This document shows, piece by piece, positions 22,902 to 37,092 of a DNA stretch of 64,000 nt. The position numbers and the translations under genes were made by a program. The notes under the pieces were generated by a model. That model worked only from the letters and a program-made list of their open reading frames with translations, was not told the DNA's origin and searched no databases. Numbering within the stretch: position 1 is the first letter of the stretch; each line of letters begins with the position of its first letter. The DNA comes from Simplicillium sp. C3G150-2 (taxonomy: Eukaryota; Ascomycota; Sordariomycetes; Hypocreales; Cordycipitaceae): NCBI GenBank assembly GCA_022702485.1, contig JAJIYY010000006.1:1922001-1986000 (forward strand), in the 5' to 3' direction.

Positions 22902-25900
22902 GCTGTTGTGACTAATTGGCGATGTAGAATGGCTGCGATATATTGACGTTGTTGAAACTATTGGGCAAGTTAAGTTTGGACAGCCGATATGAGGCCGCGC
23001 AGAGGGCGAGCGAGATGTGCTTGCCTCGCCTCACTTTTGGAGGAATCACCCTGACCGCAGCAAGGCAGAGACGAAATCAATGCACACCGCTACAATTGTG
23101 ATAAAATGTTGAGAAACACTGTCAACAAAATTTAGTCCAAAGCAAGCTATGATATGTTATGATTCGCGTGCTGGCTGCTCTCACCAAGGCGATGAGAGCC
23201 TCGATCCTGATTGTACTGCTCATCCATCGCGTCCGTGTTCCAGGCCCTGGAGGGCAAAATAAAATAAAAACACAATATCTTCATTGTGATTGGGCTGCAA
23301 GCGTATCGCTCAGGCGCCACGGTTGATGCGGTCGACCATTCAGAGGCCAAGTTCATCGAACAGCACAGCCGTGTGAATTGTTGTCCTTGACCGCAACTTG
23401 GCGGCGCCTAGAGATTCACAAACAACGAACAACGACGAGATATTTCGGTATTGGACGTGTTTCTCATAATTCAAATTTATTGCTGGAATTTGGGTTTCGT
23501 TATTTTAGGATGTATCACTACTATGGTGTACCAATAGCAGAGCAGATGCCCGCAAGGCATTATTCACTGGCCATCCGTGTCCACTACGGCCGGCAACCTT
23601 TTCTTGAGTAAGAGGCATTATATGTGCATTTGATTAGAAACCACCGAAACATAAATAAACTATAAAGAAATCATAGCAAAAGAAAAGACAGAAGCATCAA
23701 ACGTGATGCCAGGATAATTTCACGATGTTGTTCAGAGTGTGGCAGGCTACCCGGGAGTTCAGATCGACTCTGAAACTCAACATCAACAAGACCAAAACCA
23801 TGTCACAAGTATATCATTCAAATGACCGAATGCAATCGATGGGACATATAAACAGTAATCAAAATAACCTCTGGATACAGTCGGCAGCCACCAACGCCCA
23901 CTGTCATCAAAAACGTCAAACCTACTCATCATTTAGCATCTCTGAGCACCCTCATCACATCACAAGTACATCATTCTACGCCTCATGAAACCTGCAAATG
24001 CAAACTCAATCCCCTCCGTCCATTGAATCACTAATCCATCACCACTTCACATGCCTTCATTAACTTTCACCTACCCTCCAGCAGTCCAGACCAAACGATC
24101 TGCACCCCAAACTGCTGAACATCCAAATATCCCATCCCGCAACAAAAATCCAGCCCCTAAAATTAAACACACTTCTACTCCTCATTCAAAAAAATGGAAG
24201 TTGCCGCATTGTCTCAAAAATGCTCCATTCCCCCATGTGAATCCCACCCTGCCCTGTCAAGAAGCAAATCTGGCATGGCGTGCACATCACTCTAAACCGC
24301 CACCACTGCGTCGACTGGGATCATGGCTGACTGAGCCTCTTGGGATAAAAAAAAAAAGAGCTGACGAAACCAAACTCAGTCACGACTCAATATTGCATAG
24401 ATTAGTATTGATTTCCAGCAGCGAAAGCTGACGTCTAACTTTTTGCCGCCGCTTCCGATGAAGATTACACACTCGGCCAAGACGGCAAACTCTCCTCCCA
24501 TCAGTTGACATTGGACCTCTGTCCTAGTTCACCGATCCGGGCTGATAAAAAGCTCGCACAAGGGGTCTGGTTCGGCGCACACGCCCTCCGGAGAATTTAA
24601 TTCAGCCTGCAATAAGGAAGGAAATCGATAAATTGGGCCAATAGATACGCTGCAAACGTCAAAAAGCAAAGTGTCATACATGCCGCGTTATACGTGCTGT
24701 GTGCTGTACTATGTAACTGCACTCATGCTGGCGTTGCACGGCACATGTATTCCCTGCCATGTATGTTCCCTGGCCTGGCACTTTGGTAGAGACAACATAA
24801 CCCTTGCGGGCGCAAACCACAGCAGATCAGCCACCCCCGTGGCCTGTGCCGTCCGTTGCCTTCGTCCCTGCTTCTCTCGTCCAAGCCTGGCGCTCGTCTC
24901 TGATCTCGCTGGGCGTGCGCCATCCCCTCCTGCATCCTGCCCAGTGGGCTCTAGTGGGCTTGGGCTTGGCTGGACGGATGGATTCTCATGGCTGGCTGGG
25001 GCTTGCTTGCTGCTCACACCCTGCCATGCGCCTGGCTTCAACGGTCGCCACCAAACACTAACGACGCCCACTGGGTCCCGTGTCTTGTCAGGCCTGGCGC
25101 TTCCCACTCGACACCAAAACCACTCCAACTTCTGCGTCCCATTTTCCCAAAGTGACACCTCTCTCGTCGTCCAGATCCAGTAATTCTCACGTGGCATGGC
25201 GTACTGCGGCGTCCCCGGAGATCTAGCCTCTTCACTGAGCAGCGAGACAAGACCAAGTTCAACGGGTACAGCGTTGCAGCCATGTCCACAACAAGAACAC
25301 CACCGCGACGACCCGAGCAGGAACAGAGTTGTTCTGGGCAATCAGGCTGAGATGCTACAAACATAAATTAATTTGAAGGATACCACGCCTTCTTGACCCG
25401 GTGTACTTGCTGGTGAAGCACTACAGACTCTGCAGCCAAGGAACAACGGCGACATGATCATCGCAGGGACTCACCTTCGCGCTGTGGCATAATCCGAGCC
25501 CTCAAGGCACCCCAATGGCAATCATTTTTGCGTATGATCAGCGCCTAGGTTTTAGAAAGTTGTAGAAGCGTCACCAGGTATCAACATCGCCAACTCAAAG
25601 TCAGGGTTGAACTGGTATGCGCCCGTTTTGCCAAGAGCATTTCGCTATGTCGGTTGGCTCATACCACAGTCGCCATAGGGCCCGTCTATACTGACACTTG
25701 GTTGGCCGAAAAGTCTGGAGCAACGCCTCCTTCGCTCGCCTGTGGGAGGCGTCGATGCCCTGTAAGCCAGCCAAACCTTGAGTTAGCACGAGCCCTGACC
25801 AGAGCTTCAGCTGCAGTTGCGCCATTCCAATAGCCAAGCCGCTAGTGCATGTGTATCCTTTCAGCGCACCCCCCCTGGACAAGGATGCAGTGGAGGGTGC

Positions 25901-26404
25901 ACTGGGAGGGATGCCCTCAAGAGCACTGAAGAGTGCTGCATGGGGTTGACGACAGCGGTTGAGAACACCACCCACTTTCCTTTGCCTGCCCGCCCTCCCC
26001 CCTGCAAGGGTAGCATGAACGGCCCAAGAGTGTGTTTTGGTGTGCGTTAGTGTCGTTCTAGAGCAGACTCTTCGTGTAGCGATCGTTGTCACCCCTTCGC
26101 GGACATGGACAAACCCGTGCATAAACATTGCACCTGCGCAGCAATTAATAAATCGATAAATAAGGTCCGCTGTGTGAGATCTCGGACTGGCCGCCAATAT
26201 CCACTGGTGGTCCTGGTCCAGCGTTGCACAAAGCGATATCGAGAGAGGGAACAAGAGTCTGGGCTCCAGGATCTCGTAGATGGGCGAATCAGAGCGAGTC
26301 CTCGGATATTCTCATTTTAACCCGGGCTGTCGAGCACAATTCTGTTTCTGGTTTTCCAGGTCGCTGACATCTGCCATGTAGGTTACGCAGCCCATCCGCT
26401 TCGT

Positions 26405-26463
26405 ATGGATGGATGGATGGATGGATAGATGGATGGATAGATAGATTAATTAATTAATTAATA
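26405..26463. repeat. GGAT/TTAA microsatellite
   Basis: About ten GGAT or AGAT units run into four TTAA units. Confidence 0.85.
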
Positions 26464-29400
26464 GTCCAATGAATCAAACCCATGGGTCATCTCAGTCAAT
26501 ATCAGAGCTTGCTATTTCAGCAGAGAGTCCACTTGCTGAGGTGCACACCACTCAGCTGCTTGAACTAAACCTGGTTTGTTGTCTCCAATTTAGCGCTCCT
26601 GTGGTGTAAAGCTGCGCTGTGCCAGTGGCTCGATCCAACTTCAGATCGTCGAGGCATGTTTAGTAAAGAGGTGATTTGTGCTGTGCGGTCTGTACTGCAC
26701 AGAGAACCCATGCTTGTGCATTGCGCAAAATGTATGTACGGTGACGGCCTGGATGGCATTAGCTAGCACACCGTATGATACGAGTTTCTCATTTGGACAT
26801 GCGTCGTGAGCGGCAGTCTGCCCTCGTCTAGCCTCCTTTTTGCGGATGCATGCAGGGGTGTTGAAGCTGACTCTTCCTTCTGGCTTCTTCTGGTTGACCG
26901 AATTGTCGGAACCCCGTTGCTTCTCGTGCTTCTCGAAGGAGGAAAGAAGACACACCGCCAGCCCAGGGCCGTCGTTTATCGGGGAGATGTGAGGGAGTGC
27001 AGACGCCCATCCCAACCTCGCGGCGACTACTGTCGATGGCGCAGTGTAGCGTAAAGTCGCTTCAGGACCAAGCAAGACCATGAGCGCAGAGCTTAGAGCT
27101 CAGAGCTTAGAGCTCATGTACTGCGTCGGAGGAATTAATGTGCCGCATCGTACCAGTGGTTACACCTCCTGTGAACGGGCAGGTGCGGTCTGCAATGGCA
27201 CCGGTTTGCACCTGCCTGTTTCTTTGCCCGCCATTACCTAATACACTTCGTTTATTTGTGCCACTGCAGCCTCTTCATTTCATCTCGGACGCAATTGTAT
27301 GATGTGCTCGACCTACTTCCGAGGAAAGCATCCGTCCGGTGTTTGGCAAATCCCATCTAACTACGTCCATCACTTCGAGGCGATCTTCAACCTACCTGCA
27401 TGCTTTGGCAATCCCTCGTCCCAGTCCACTTTTCAAAGAGACCGCGCGTCACGCTTCAATCCCACAGAGCATCACCCCATGATGATCGTCGCGTGGCAGC
27501 GAGGGAAAATACAGACCTGTCAAATCTTATCGTGCGCCATTCATCATTCACCGCATCCACCCAACTGCAGGCACACTGAGCGCCATTCCGCCAACATCGA
27601 CTTGGCTTCGGTCTGTGGCGGTAGCATTCCGACTCTGCTGCAGGGATTGACCCTGAAGAACTACAGCGATCAGCTCGCTTTTTGCACCAGAACGGTTACG
27701 GCGTTGAGAGCACCAGCGCCACCTCCTTTCAGCCTCAATCGTCCTCTACACAAGACGTTTTCTGCTCCATTTCTCGCCGTTGCTCTTCTGCCAATGGAAG
27801 CTAGTGGGCACATGCCTGCTCCAGTCGGTGTCCGTTGCACCACTGGGTGGCTCAACTGTGATTGCGCCCTCGACCCAAACAGCACCCTCTGTGTCTCGCA
27901 GGGTTTCAAAACAATGGTATCGCCAATTTCTATTATTTATTTACTACGTTGTGAATGCCGTCCGATCTTGTGATTAAAGGACAGTTTAGCACTTGTCCAA
28001 GGAGCTCTGCTGCAGCTTTGGAGGCCACTCTCTAGCCCCTGGAGGCCTCCTCCCAGCGAATCCTTGACCACGCTGCCAGACTCGACACTCAATGATACGT
28101 CCCTCACTGCTCTTCTCTTGGCGTCTCGATAATACCAACCGCGAATATGCACCCTGGTCGTCCCATTGGACTGATTACGCAGAGCGCCTGGATAGTTCCT
28201 TCATGTCATGTTTTCCAATTCCCCGACGATATTTGCCACTTTGTCCGAGAATCAGACAGCTTCTGTCCTTCTAGATTCAATTCATTTCAGCCGCGAATCT
28301 CCAGGTGTTCAGGCTGGGCAAACCTTGTCTTCTCGTCTAAGATTCCCTCTTGCAGAGGTGCTAGCAGGGGCGTGCGAATTTAGTCCTCTTTCTGATTAGT
28401 GCACTCGGATGGCCAAAACGCCGACCTGGATTAACAACGCTGCAAGCCCAGTGGACGAGCGGAGGTTGCCGTCATTGTGCAACCCCAGTTAATGAGACGA
28501 AAATGGGCCCCAATTCAGAAAGGTCCAATACTGGGGAGAAAAGCACCCCTCTCGCGCCTATTGTGTGGCTGTCGATGAATGGCCCATAATACAGAGCACG
28601 CAAGGCAATGGTGGCGTGCCCTGCGTCGTGGAGAAAAGCCTCACCCACGAACTTGCCGCCGTTGAGGCGCTATTCTCGTCATTGTGGCTTCTGTCAATGT
28701 GCTGCACTCCTCACCCAGCATCTGGGGTAGAGAGGACCCCTTTGCAGCCAAACTTTGGTACCCAGCCTTGCGTTGAAGGATTGATCAGCAAAGTCAGGCT
28801 CTTGCTCTTCCTTTCGTAACCCCAAGTCTATGATTCCTTCTCTCAGTTTCCGAAAGAGGGGCGGGAAGAACACTACAGAGCCGTCATAGCCGAGCGCAGA
28901 CTTTATCCCAGCCGACATCTTGTGGTTGGACGCAATCTACTTCTCACAGTCCCTGGGGTGGAGGAGATTTCCTGCCTGCCAGGTCAGTCTTTCCCCCGCG
29001 CTCTTCTCCACAGCTTCGGTCACATTATCTTTAATAGGATGGAACGCAACTTGGGAGCTTCTGGTACTGGCCTAGCAGCCGTTGCTTGACGCTAGCGCTA
29101 GCTAATGGAGCTGTGTGCCACACATTACATGCCCTGGGCGACGAAAGCACTAAGGCGACACCCCTGTTGCCCGCTGTCTTTCGCTCGCCAGAGATGCTGT
29201 ATCTCCAGGCCTTGGGCCACAGCAGTCTGTTCATGTGTACTTGTGCAGACAGTCGACTCCTGCATAGGGGACTGAATCGCGCAACAGCGGAGCGCAGCGG
29301 AGATGCGTAGTGACGGTGCGCATGTGTAGTCAATTATATATCGGCGAACCAGAGTCAGCAATAGTCAATTACGCGCACAGCATACTCCCTGTGAATATTG

Positions 29401-32400
29401 GCAAAAAAACAAAAAAAAAAAAGAATTTGTTCTGTGCATTCTCACTTGCAGTCTTTCACACTGCTCAATGTCGCACCACGACACCACCACTGAAGCAGCT
29501 TGAACGTCATTTACCCGGAATAGGGTGGCTCCGACACGCATGCGACCCACCACCAGTTGTGACGTGCACGCTTCCACAGCCTCTCTGCGCCTGGGGTCGA
29601 GCCAACAGGGCCGCTGGAGGGGAGATGAGTTTGCCTAGTGACCTGTCACTTGGCGTGTTTGATTGCTCTCTGTTAGATGTCTAATGCAGCAGTGAGTGAA
29701 CACTGATGGTAGGGATATGACCCTGCAAACAACCAGCCTGCATGGGCAACCGCGATTTATTACCTCGTCTCGTTCGCGAATTACCACACGCCATTGTCCT
29801 GGGCGAATTGGCGGAGAGGAATCCCCCCAGGCTAAGCCGCGAGCAGTGGTCACAGAAAATCATTAATTACGGGTTGTTGCGGCGATTACCAGATTCGTAT
29901 GGCACCACCCTGTTTGCGCCGTCAGCTTCGCTGGCCAGGCTCTCGTTGATCGTATTGTTTGGCTTATTCTGGAAGCTCACTTCGAACATGCTGCCGACAT
30001 TCCCGTTTATCCACCGAGGAGACTTGATTACTGGCGGTATATTTTTCAACAATTTCCCCCGACACCTACTTTGCGGGCGATGCGTAATGTTGAGTGTGCC
30101 AGGATCGTTACTGGGCACAACGTCATTCCCGCAACTTCCAATTGGACCAGCTTTTCCTCGCCATTTAGAGAAGCGCTCGAGCCCAGTTTTCAATGGGTCA
30201 TTGTCCAATGATTCTGTTAGCAGCGTTAGCAGCTGGCTGATGGCCAAGTGGGCGGTCACCATCCGACCAGGCATGAGGGTGCTAATCACTCAGCGGTCTC
30301 TAAATCACGACAAGTGCTAACTTCGGCTCATTCAGTTGCAGCCAGATGACCTCGTAGAGTAAGCCGTGATTCTTCCCTTTCAATCACTCGTACCAGCCTC
30401 GCGAAAGAATGTTCGCTGTGGCTGGAAGTGCGAGGTTGTCATGGCAGGCTGTATCCGTTTATGGGCGCCAGTGGCTTGATGAGATGGTCCATGAGACCAA
30501 CCACACCCAGTTGTTCGGAATCGAGGCTTGGTGCAGTGTGCTTTGTCTCAACGGTCGAGGCCCATGTCAACAGCAGGGGGTGCGGGCTTCGAAAGGGGGG
30601 GTTTGGTCTGCAGGAGCTGCCACAACAGACGAACGGAATCCTTTCTTGTCCTGGGAACTAAAACAACCGATGGTCGGGTCCTGACTTATCATTGATTGCA
30701 CATTACGCCACAATTCAACAGTATCCAATGCCTATTGTTTTTCAAACGACAGAAGCAAGTCGAGATGCCGCCAGCTCGAATCATGCCTCCAATTCCCGAC
30801 TTCGGCCAGGTGCGGCACCTCGTGCATGATCAAATAATTATGAAGCTGAACATGATGGCTTTTCCCGCCCCTCCAAAGGCTCAAGGTTGAGAGTACGCGG
30901 GAATGTCACTGACGAGAACCAAACGGGCAATATCGACGGAGCAGAGTGCGTATAGTGGTCTTGGCTTTTCTTGAGTTGGGCTCATGTTCGCACTGAGGAG
31001 CACATGAGTGATCGCCACCAACCCCACAGCTAGGCCGTTTCTTCTGCAACCCCCCTTCCGTTGGCACCATCAGGATGATGTGCATAAGTCTGCGTGTGGT
31101 TGCGCCCAAGTAGAAGATTGGCTTTGCCTTCCTGTAGTGACAATCCTTTTTTTGGTTTGTTTTCGCCTTAGTGGGCTACTATACGATCGTTGATCGCCTG
31201 CAGACAGCCTCGAATAACGCCTCTGTTCCTTCGCCATTTCCCATCTGCAGCTACTGACTAGCCTCCTCACCAGAGGGAGGGTAGGTGCTCGTTGATTAGA
31301 GCTGCTGGGACTGCCCATGTCGGCCCCGACAAGTCAATGTTCAGCTCATTGTTAGCAGGCGACTTGGAAGGAGAGACAGCTCTCTAGAGCTTGCCTAGCC
31401 CAGTTTTTTTTGCTAGGCGCACATCTCCCTGCGTTGACACCGAGCTTATCGATCCCCATGCAACACGCCACATCGTACCCCTCAAGCCTCGCAAGGTATT
31501 TTACCCTAAAACGTATTGGGTGCTGACAAGCAACAATGGCATCTTGTTCTCTGTGCAGGCGCGCGCCTGGCAGTCTCGCGAGACGTTTTCTGTTGCGACA
31601 GCGAGAGCTTTCCTTTTCTTGGACATAGGCCGGCGACTGGACAAGCCCGTAGCTTGGGAATGTGGATAACGACCCAAAAGTTTTGTTTTAGTGAGTCGAA
31701 TGATATCAAAATGCCCATGACTAGTCTATCTGACAGCCTGATGTGGGCAAAGGTCTCCTTTTCCCAAGGCGTATTGTGTGCTACGAAGGACAGTCCTACA
31801 GTGGATTTTTGCCTAAGTGAGACCTTTATTTACGCAATGTGCATCCAGAGCCTTGTTGACGCTATTGATAGCTACATTTGCAATCAGTTAAACTACTGAG
31901 CGAGCGATTAATTGCATCGCATGCAAGAGTGCAAATATTGACTGACAGTGAGGCTGAAAAAGGCAATTCAGCTCCCTGGTCATTCATGAGTAGTCTCGGC
32001 ATCCAATGGACGAAGTTGGCTCTATCACTCGCTGTCCAATGGTTGCTCAGACAATCTATTCACTAGCATGTGCCCCGTGAGGAAGTATTGAGAAAAGAAA
32101 TCGAATGGCAAGCTCCGAATAGTCCATGACACAGCCAACATGGTGTTAGTGAGCTTATGCATGGATTTGGAGCATGGATTTAGTGATGGCCATGCAGCGC
32201 CATCGCAACGGACGAAACACTGGCGAAAAAGCCACGCCGGGCAGCCAGCCAAGCATGAGAGCTGGCATTGAAAACGGACATGAAGTCGTGCACGATTCAA
32301 TCGAGGGCATGATGCTTTTAGTTTGACCAGCGCTGATGAAGATCAATGGGCAGTAGCGTTTCCTGCTGAGCCGGGTCTTGGTAATTCGCGAGCGCTGAAG

Positions 32401-34035
32401 GGACTGGACTCCAGGACAAGCAGAGGTGGGTTGGTAGCACAGCGAGCACAACGAACATGGCCTGGGAGAAGAATCACAAGCCAAAGCCCCGCTGAGCATT
32501 AGCGTCGACAATGTACACGCCCCCCTCCTTTGGAGCTTGCCTTCAGACCTTCAGCAGTGTGTCTGCTGGATTTCACTGGCCTGCTAGGAACCAAGTAGGC
32601 AAGGCTCCATGGGCTTTTGATCCACTGGACACTATCCACCCTGATTTTGTGCGACGCGGCCAACAAGTCAGGCTTGTCCCTGCAGGAGAGGAGAGTGTGG
32701 TGAGGAGCATGCAGGAGAATGACTTGGGCTACCCACCCCTCTTGCAGGCCCTGGCTCATCGGGCATGGAAGCCGAGGGCGAATGGGCGAGACGTGCGGGA
32801 GGGCAGAGAAGGGAAGAGAGAAGCATGATGCTGGATTCGAAGAAATGGCTTTATTTTTGAGTTTGAGTTGTCCGCTGCAGATGCTGGAAGTTGCAGCTTA
32901 TTACATGCAGCTGCGGTGCGCAGAGGTGGACAACTGTGCAGATTGGTTTACGGCGGCGCGCATCATGGATGCAGTTTGGCAGGTCGCTCATCGGTGGACT
33001 AAGCTCTGGGGCGGGGTTACATGGCTTCCCTTTGGCTCTGGAGGACTGGAGGATTCTCCACACACACGGTGATGGTCGTTGGGCGCTTGGGAGCGTTGTG
33101 TTGTAGCGTTGTCACTAGTGGATGAATGGATGGATTGCTCGCAGGACAAGTGCGGCGCAGTACCCGTCCATGGACTTAGTACAATGGAGCATTTGGACGT
33201 GGAGCGAGCATGGAGCTCTTTGGGGAGAGGGGAAGGAGGAGGAGGACGAGCAGGGCCAAGGCATTTTGCCAGGATGGTGCTGCTTTTACTTTTCAGCCCT
33301 TCCGAGCTAACCATACCATGCAATTAATTCTGGATCCCCCTTTCCCTTTGGATGCTCGGTTTGGCGCACGCGGGCTCTGTCGCTACCACTTCCATTTCTG
33401 CAGGCATGGGGAGAGGGTCCCTGACATGCTTTGAGCTCTAAGTTGACAGTGTGACGCAGTTCCGAGAGGAGAAGGTGCTGGAGCATGAAGATGGGGAATG
33501 GATGGAGACGATGTGGGTGAATGAACGAACAATGATGTTGGGTTGGAGGCTGCATGCATGATGAAGTCTGATTTAATTGGATTCTTCAAAGAAGGATAAG
33601 AGAAGAGAAAAAGCTTATGGCCGTTTATGGACAGATGCAGATGGAAGGGGTTAATTTTTGAGATTGGAATTGTTTAATCTCGTTGAATGTGATGGATTTG
33701 ATTTGACTTGACGGTGATGCGTGGCATGGCATGGCATGGCAGGGTCTTGGTCTTGGTCTTGGTGCGTCCGGGGTAAGACGTGGGCGGGCTAATGTGATTT
33801 TTGCCAAGAGCTGCGAGTGACTAGAGAACGTAAGAATAATTGGGATATAGGAGAGAGGTATAAGCGTGGCAGCCGAGCAAGAAGAAAATGAGCCATGTCT
33901 TTTCATTGTATCAGGAATCTTGCCGAGTTGATTGTTATGAATGTGAATGTTGTTGATTCATTCCTTGGTTCGGGCAGCAATTAGGTACAGTACCGCCAGC
34001 GGGAGGAAGTAAATACAGCGAGTGCAGTGAATGCA

Positions 34036-34068
34036 TTACAGTGGTTACAGTGGTTACAGTGGTTGCAG
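34036..34068. repeat. TTACAGTGG tandem repeat
   Basis: Three and a half copies of TTACAGTGG. The CTACAG/TTACAG word recurs in the longer minisatellite at 39606. Confidence 0.8.
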
Positions 34069-34741
34069 CGCACAGTACCTAAACTAGAGGGCATGATGGC
34101 ATTTGGTAGCACAGCATGTTGGCTTTAATAAAACGTGCATGCATGATTTACTTGACAACTGGTTTTCCCCTCGTCTGGACTTATACTCTTGTCGTAGATG
34201 ACCATAATAGTAGATGCACAGCATTTTCATTATAGATTGATTGACAGACAGACAGACATTTTGGACGAGTGGCTTGGAGAACAAAGCTCGGGTAGGATAA
34301 GCTTTGGACTTTGTGCCTTGGCTTGACTTTTTGTCTGGGGCAGGCGTGGTGGCTTGAGGGGGGGAGGGGAGGGGAGGGGAAGTGGGAAGTGGGAGAACCT
34401 ATCTACTGCCTACTGTCCCTCAGTTACTGGACACAGCTGCTGTACAGCGATCAAAGGGGACACTGTCCAGTGGATAACAGGGGAGACAGAGGAGACAGAT
34501 AGAGGATAGAGGAAAAAAAAGGGCCCCTGTTGTTGTGCAGCCCACCCACACACACACACCCCCAGTTCCAGTGCTAACCGCCGTTCCCGGAAGCCATCTT
34601 TTAGTGGTTTGTTACTCTTTGCGACGGCAATGGATCCAACAGCCACACCCCCCCTTTTTTTGGTCCCTTGTCGAAGAGATGGATGTCCGGGGAGAAGTAG
34701 AATTTAGTCTTTATTTTGGGATATGTACTTTAGAAAGAGAG

Positions 34742-34764
34742 GAGAGAGAGAGAGAGAGAGAGAG
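34742..34764. repeat. GA dinucleotide repeat
   Basis: Uninterrupted GA run of about 11 units. Confidence 0.85.
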
Positions 34765-36299
34765 CGAGGTGTCTTTGGGGTCTATTGGAAAGTGAGACTT
34801 TCGGGGTCCAAGAAGATGCCTGGCAGAGAAACAGTGGAACTTGCAAGACAAGTCTATACGCACGTCAGAAAAGAGAAAAGAAAAGGACTACTGAAATTGA
34901 AGGATATTTTAGCGTGAGAGAATAACGATTTTTGAGGACTAATTTGATTTAGATGATACTGTAGTGTCTGGAGTGATGCATGGGAAATGCAAAAGAGAGC
35001 CAGCACAGAGCAGCAACAAAGACCAAAGCAGAAGAGTCAAAAAGCTCCGCAAAAGAAACAACGGCCGTTAGACTTCGGAGCAGCCACCAAAAAGAGGAGC
35101 CCTGGGCCCCCTTGGCTTTAGCGTTGGGCTAGCAAGCTAGTCAAGCAGAATAAAAGGAAAAATAGAAAAAAAAAAGAGGTTGTTGGGTGCGTGCTAGGCT
35201 AGTTTGTGGAAGAAGGGGCCCGGACCAAGAAGATGGAATTTGAACTGGCCAGTGAGAGGGAGCGGAGAACGAGAGACGGACAGAACAGAGGGTGAAAGAG
35301 GGGAAACGGTCCACCCCAGCACTTGAGAGAAGCACTTGAGAGGTACTTTGTTACCTTATTCTTAGGAGGGAACTTGCCAGGACAGTCAGTAAATTTACAG
35401 GACAAGCCTCGGAACGTGCATGCATTAGCTTCGAGAGGTGAACATGGGTTTTTGTGCCATTTTCTTTTTCTTTTCGTTCATCTTTTTTTTTGGTTGGTGT
35501 CTGGCCCGGCTTTCCGTACTGCTGGGTCGTGATTATTTTTCATTTTTCATTTTTTTTATTTATTTTCTTGTCACTTTTACTCTGTCTGCCCCCTGTAGGA
35601 GTACAAGTGAATGACAGACAGGGCCTGGCTAGGCTGTCCACTGGAACAAGCACAGTAAAATTCCCTCCACATCCACACCATTTCCCACTCACACTCTTTC
35701 TCGACCACACCATCTCTTTGGGATTTGTTTGTTTGTGAATAATTTTGCATCTGAATATCTACGCCAAGATGGAGGTGATGTTGACGCTATGAATTTTTGA
35801 TGCCCTCCTCAAATCATTTTTATGCGACGGAGTAGTTTGACAGAGATGGAGAGGGGGATTCACTGACAGCTACAAGTTTTTACTGCAGTTACCGCAGCCT
35901 GGCAGGTACCTACAGAACCCAGTAAACACGCACAGCACAAGAGACAGTCAACAGTGAACACTCAACAGTGAACAGAACAAACACATTCCTTGTTGCTTTG
36001 CCTGTCAAAAATAATTAATGCTCATTATTTTATTCGTCAATTAATAAAAAAAAGAAGGAATTAAAAAAGCCCAGAGCCCAGAGCAGCAAAGTGGGTTCCT
36101 TGGCTCTCCCCAATCCACACACCCAGAAAAGCCAAACAATTCGCACCCCCCCTTCAGAGTCCCAAAGTCCACGCCCATCCCCATGCCCATCCACATCCTC
36201 ATCCTCAATCCACATCCCATCCCCATCCCCGTAAACCACACACCACCACCACCACCACACCACCCAACGAATCGCTCATCCACTACTTCTTCGTCTTCT

Positions 36300-37092
36300 T
36301 CCTTCTAACTAGCCGTTGCCTCCTCTTTTTTTCCCTCAAGACCCTCCCCTGCTCCCGACTACTTCTTCTTCTGTTTCCTTCATCTACTTCAGCCTGCCCA
36401 CTTCCCTTTCTTCTACTTTTCCAAAACCTTCAATCCCAATCTCGACACAAACAACACTCCCATCTTCATTCTTTGTTCTCTCTAGGAGACTCAATACTTC
36501 TCTTAGGTACTGGACCAGCGCCTTTGTCCACCATCCTTATCCTTGCCCAAGCCATTTTCCTGTTTTTAGGCTCTGCCCTGCCCACTGACAGACAGGACGT
36601 GCCTTGCGTGGCGCTCCACCATAAATCGACTTATACCTCCGCCTCGTCGCAACACTACTTTTACTCACCCACACGCATCTCTTTTGGCCTTACTTTTTTT
36701 CTTGCCACCTTTTGCGCCAGATCCAACCAACAAGAGACCAAATCGTCACTCTTGTCATCTTTCACGTTGATTGACTTCTGAATCTCTTCTGCTTCGGCCC
36801 AACACTTTTGCTCGCGTCGCGTATTCAACCGTCTCGACACACGCACACACACAGCTTGACAAGCCCTCTCTCTCTGTTGCTTTTCCACCCAACAAACCTT
36901 CGTCGCGCTTCGGAAATTTCTTCGCCAAAAAAACCTTGTTTTCTCACAACGGGTTTTGCCTCCCATCATCTCGCCTCTTGCATCTTGCATCTTGCCCTCT
37001 TTTCGCGTGTAGGTAAAACAAACGTCGAAAGCTCAACCGCGAGTTCCAGACGTTGTTCGACTACATAAATCACCTCGTACATCGGATCAGCA
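36300..37092 (+). promoter_or_regulatory. CT-rich promoter and leader of the C2H2 regulator
   Basis: Nearly 800 bp with a strong C/T excess on the coding strand directly upstream of the first ATG of the C2H2 gene. It is of the same type as the tract before the kinase at 12122. Open frames inside it are low-complexity Pro/Ser/Leu peptides. Confidence 0.5.

Larger units (their letters stand above)
22902..36299. other. 13.4 kb interval without a supportable gene
   Basis: Mixed-composition DNA in which open frames on both strands are of similar, modest length (the longest are 27299-27973 plus and 25601-26254 minus, 217-224 codons). They overlap each other, and their translations are rich in Cys, His, Arg and Trp with no domain or catalytic motif. 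I tried to extend several across splice sites and obtained nothing recognisable. Simple repeats are scattered through it (26405-26463, 34036-34068, 34742-34764). No transposase, reverse transcriptase or terminal repeat was recognised. It could be regulatory DNA or non-coding transcript territory of the C2H2 gene downstream, or an old, unrecognisable insertion. Confidence 0.5.

Noticed and set aside
24671..26254. Frames of 170-217 codons on both strands in the gene-poor interval
   Set aside because: Overlap on opposite strands, Cys/Trp/His-rich, no conserved domain, no splice extension gives a recognisable protein.
27299..27973. 224-codon plus-strand frame
   Set aside because: Longest in the interval but with no recognisable motif or plausible core; typical of chance frames in GC-balanced DNA.
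29742..30320. 192-codon plus-strand frame beginning MGNRDLLPRLVREL
   Set aside because: The first 50 residues look protein-like, but the rest does not, and an opposite-strand frame of 140 codons covers the same DNA.
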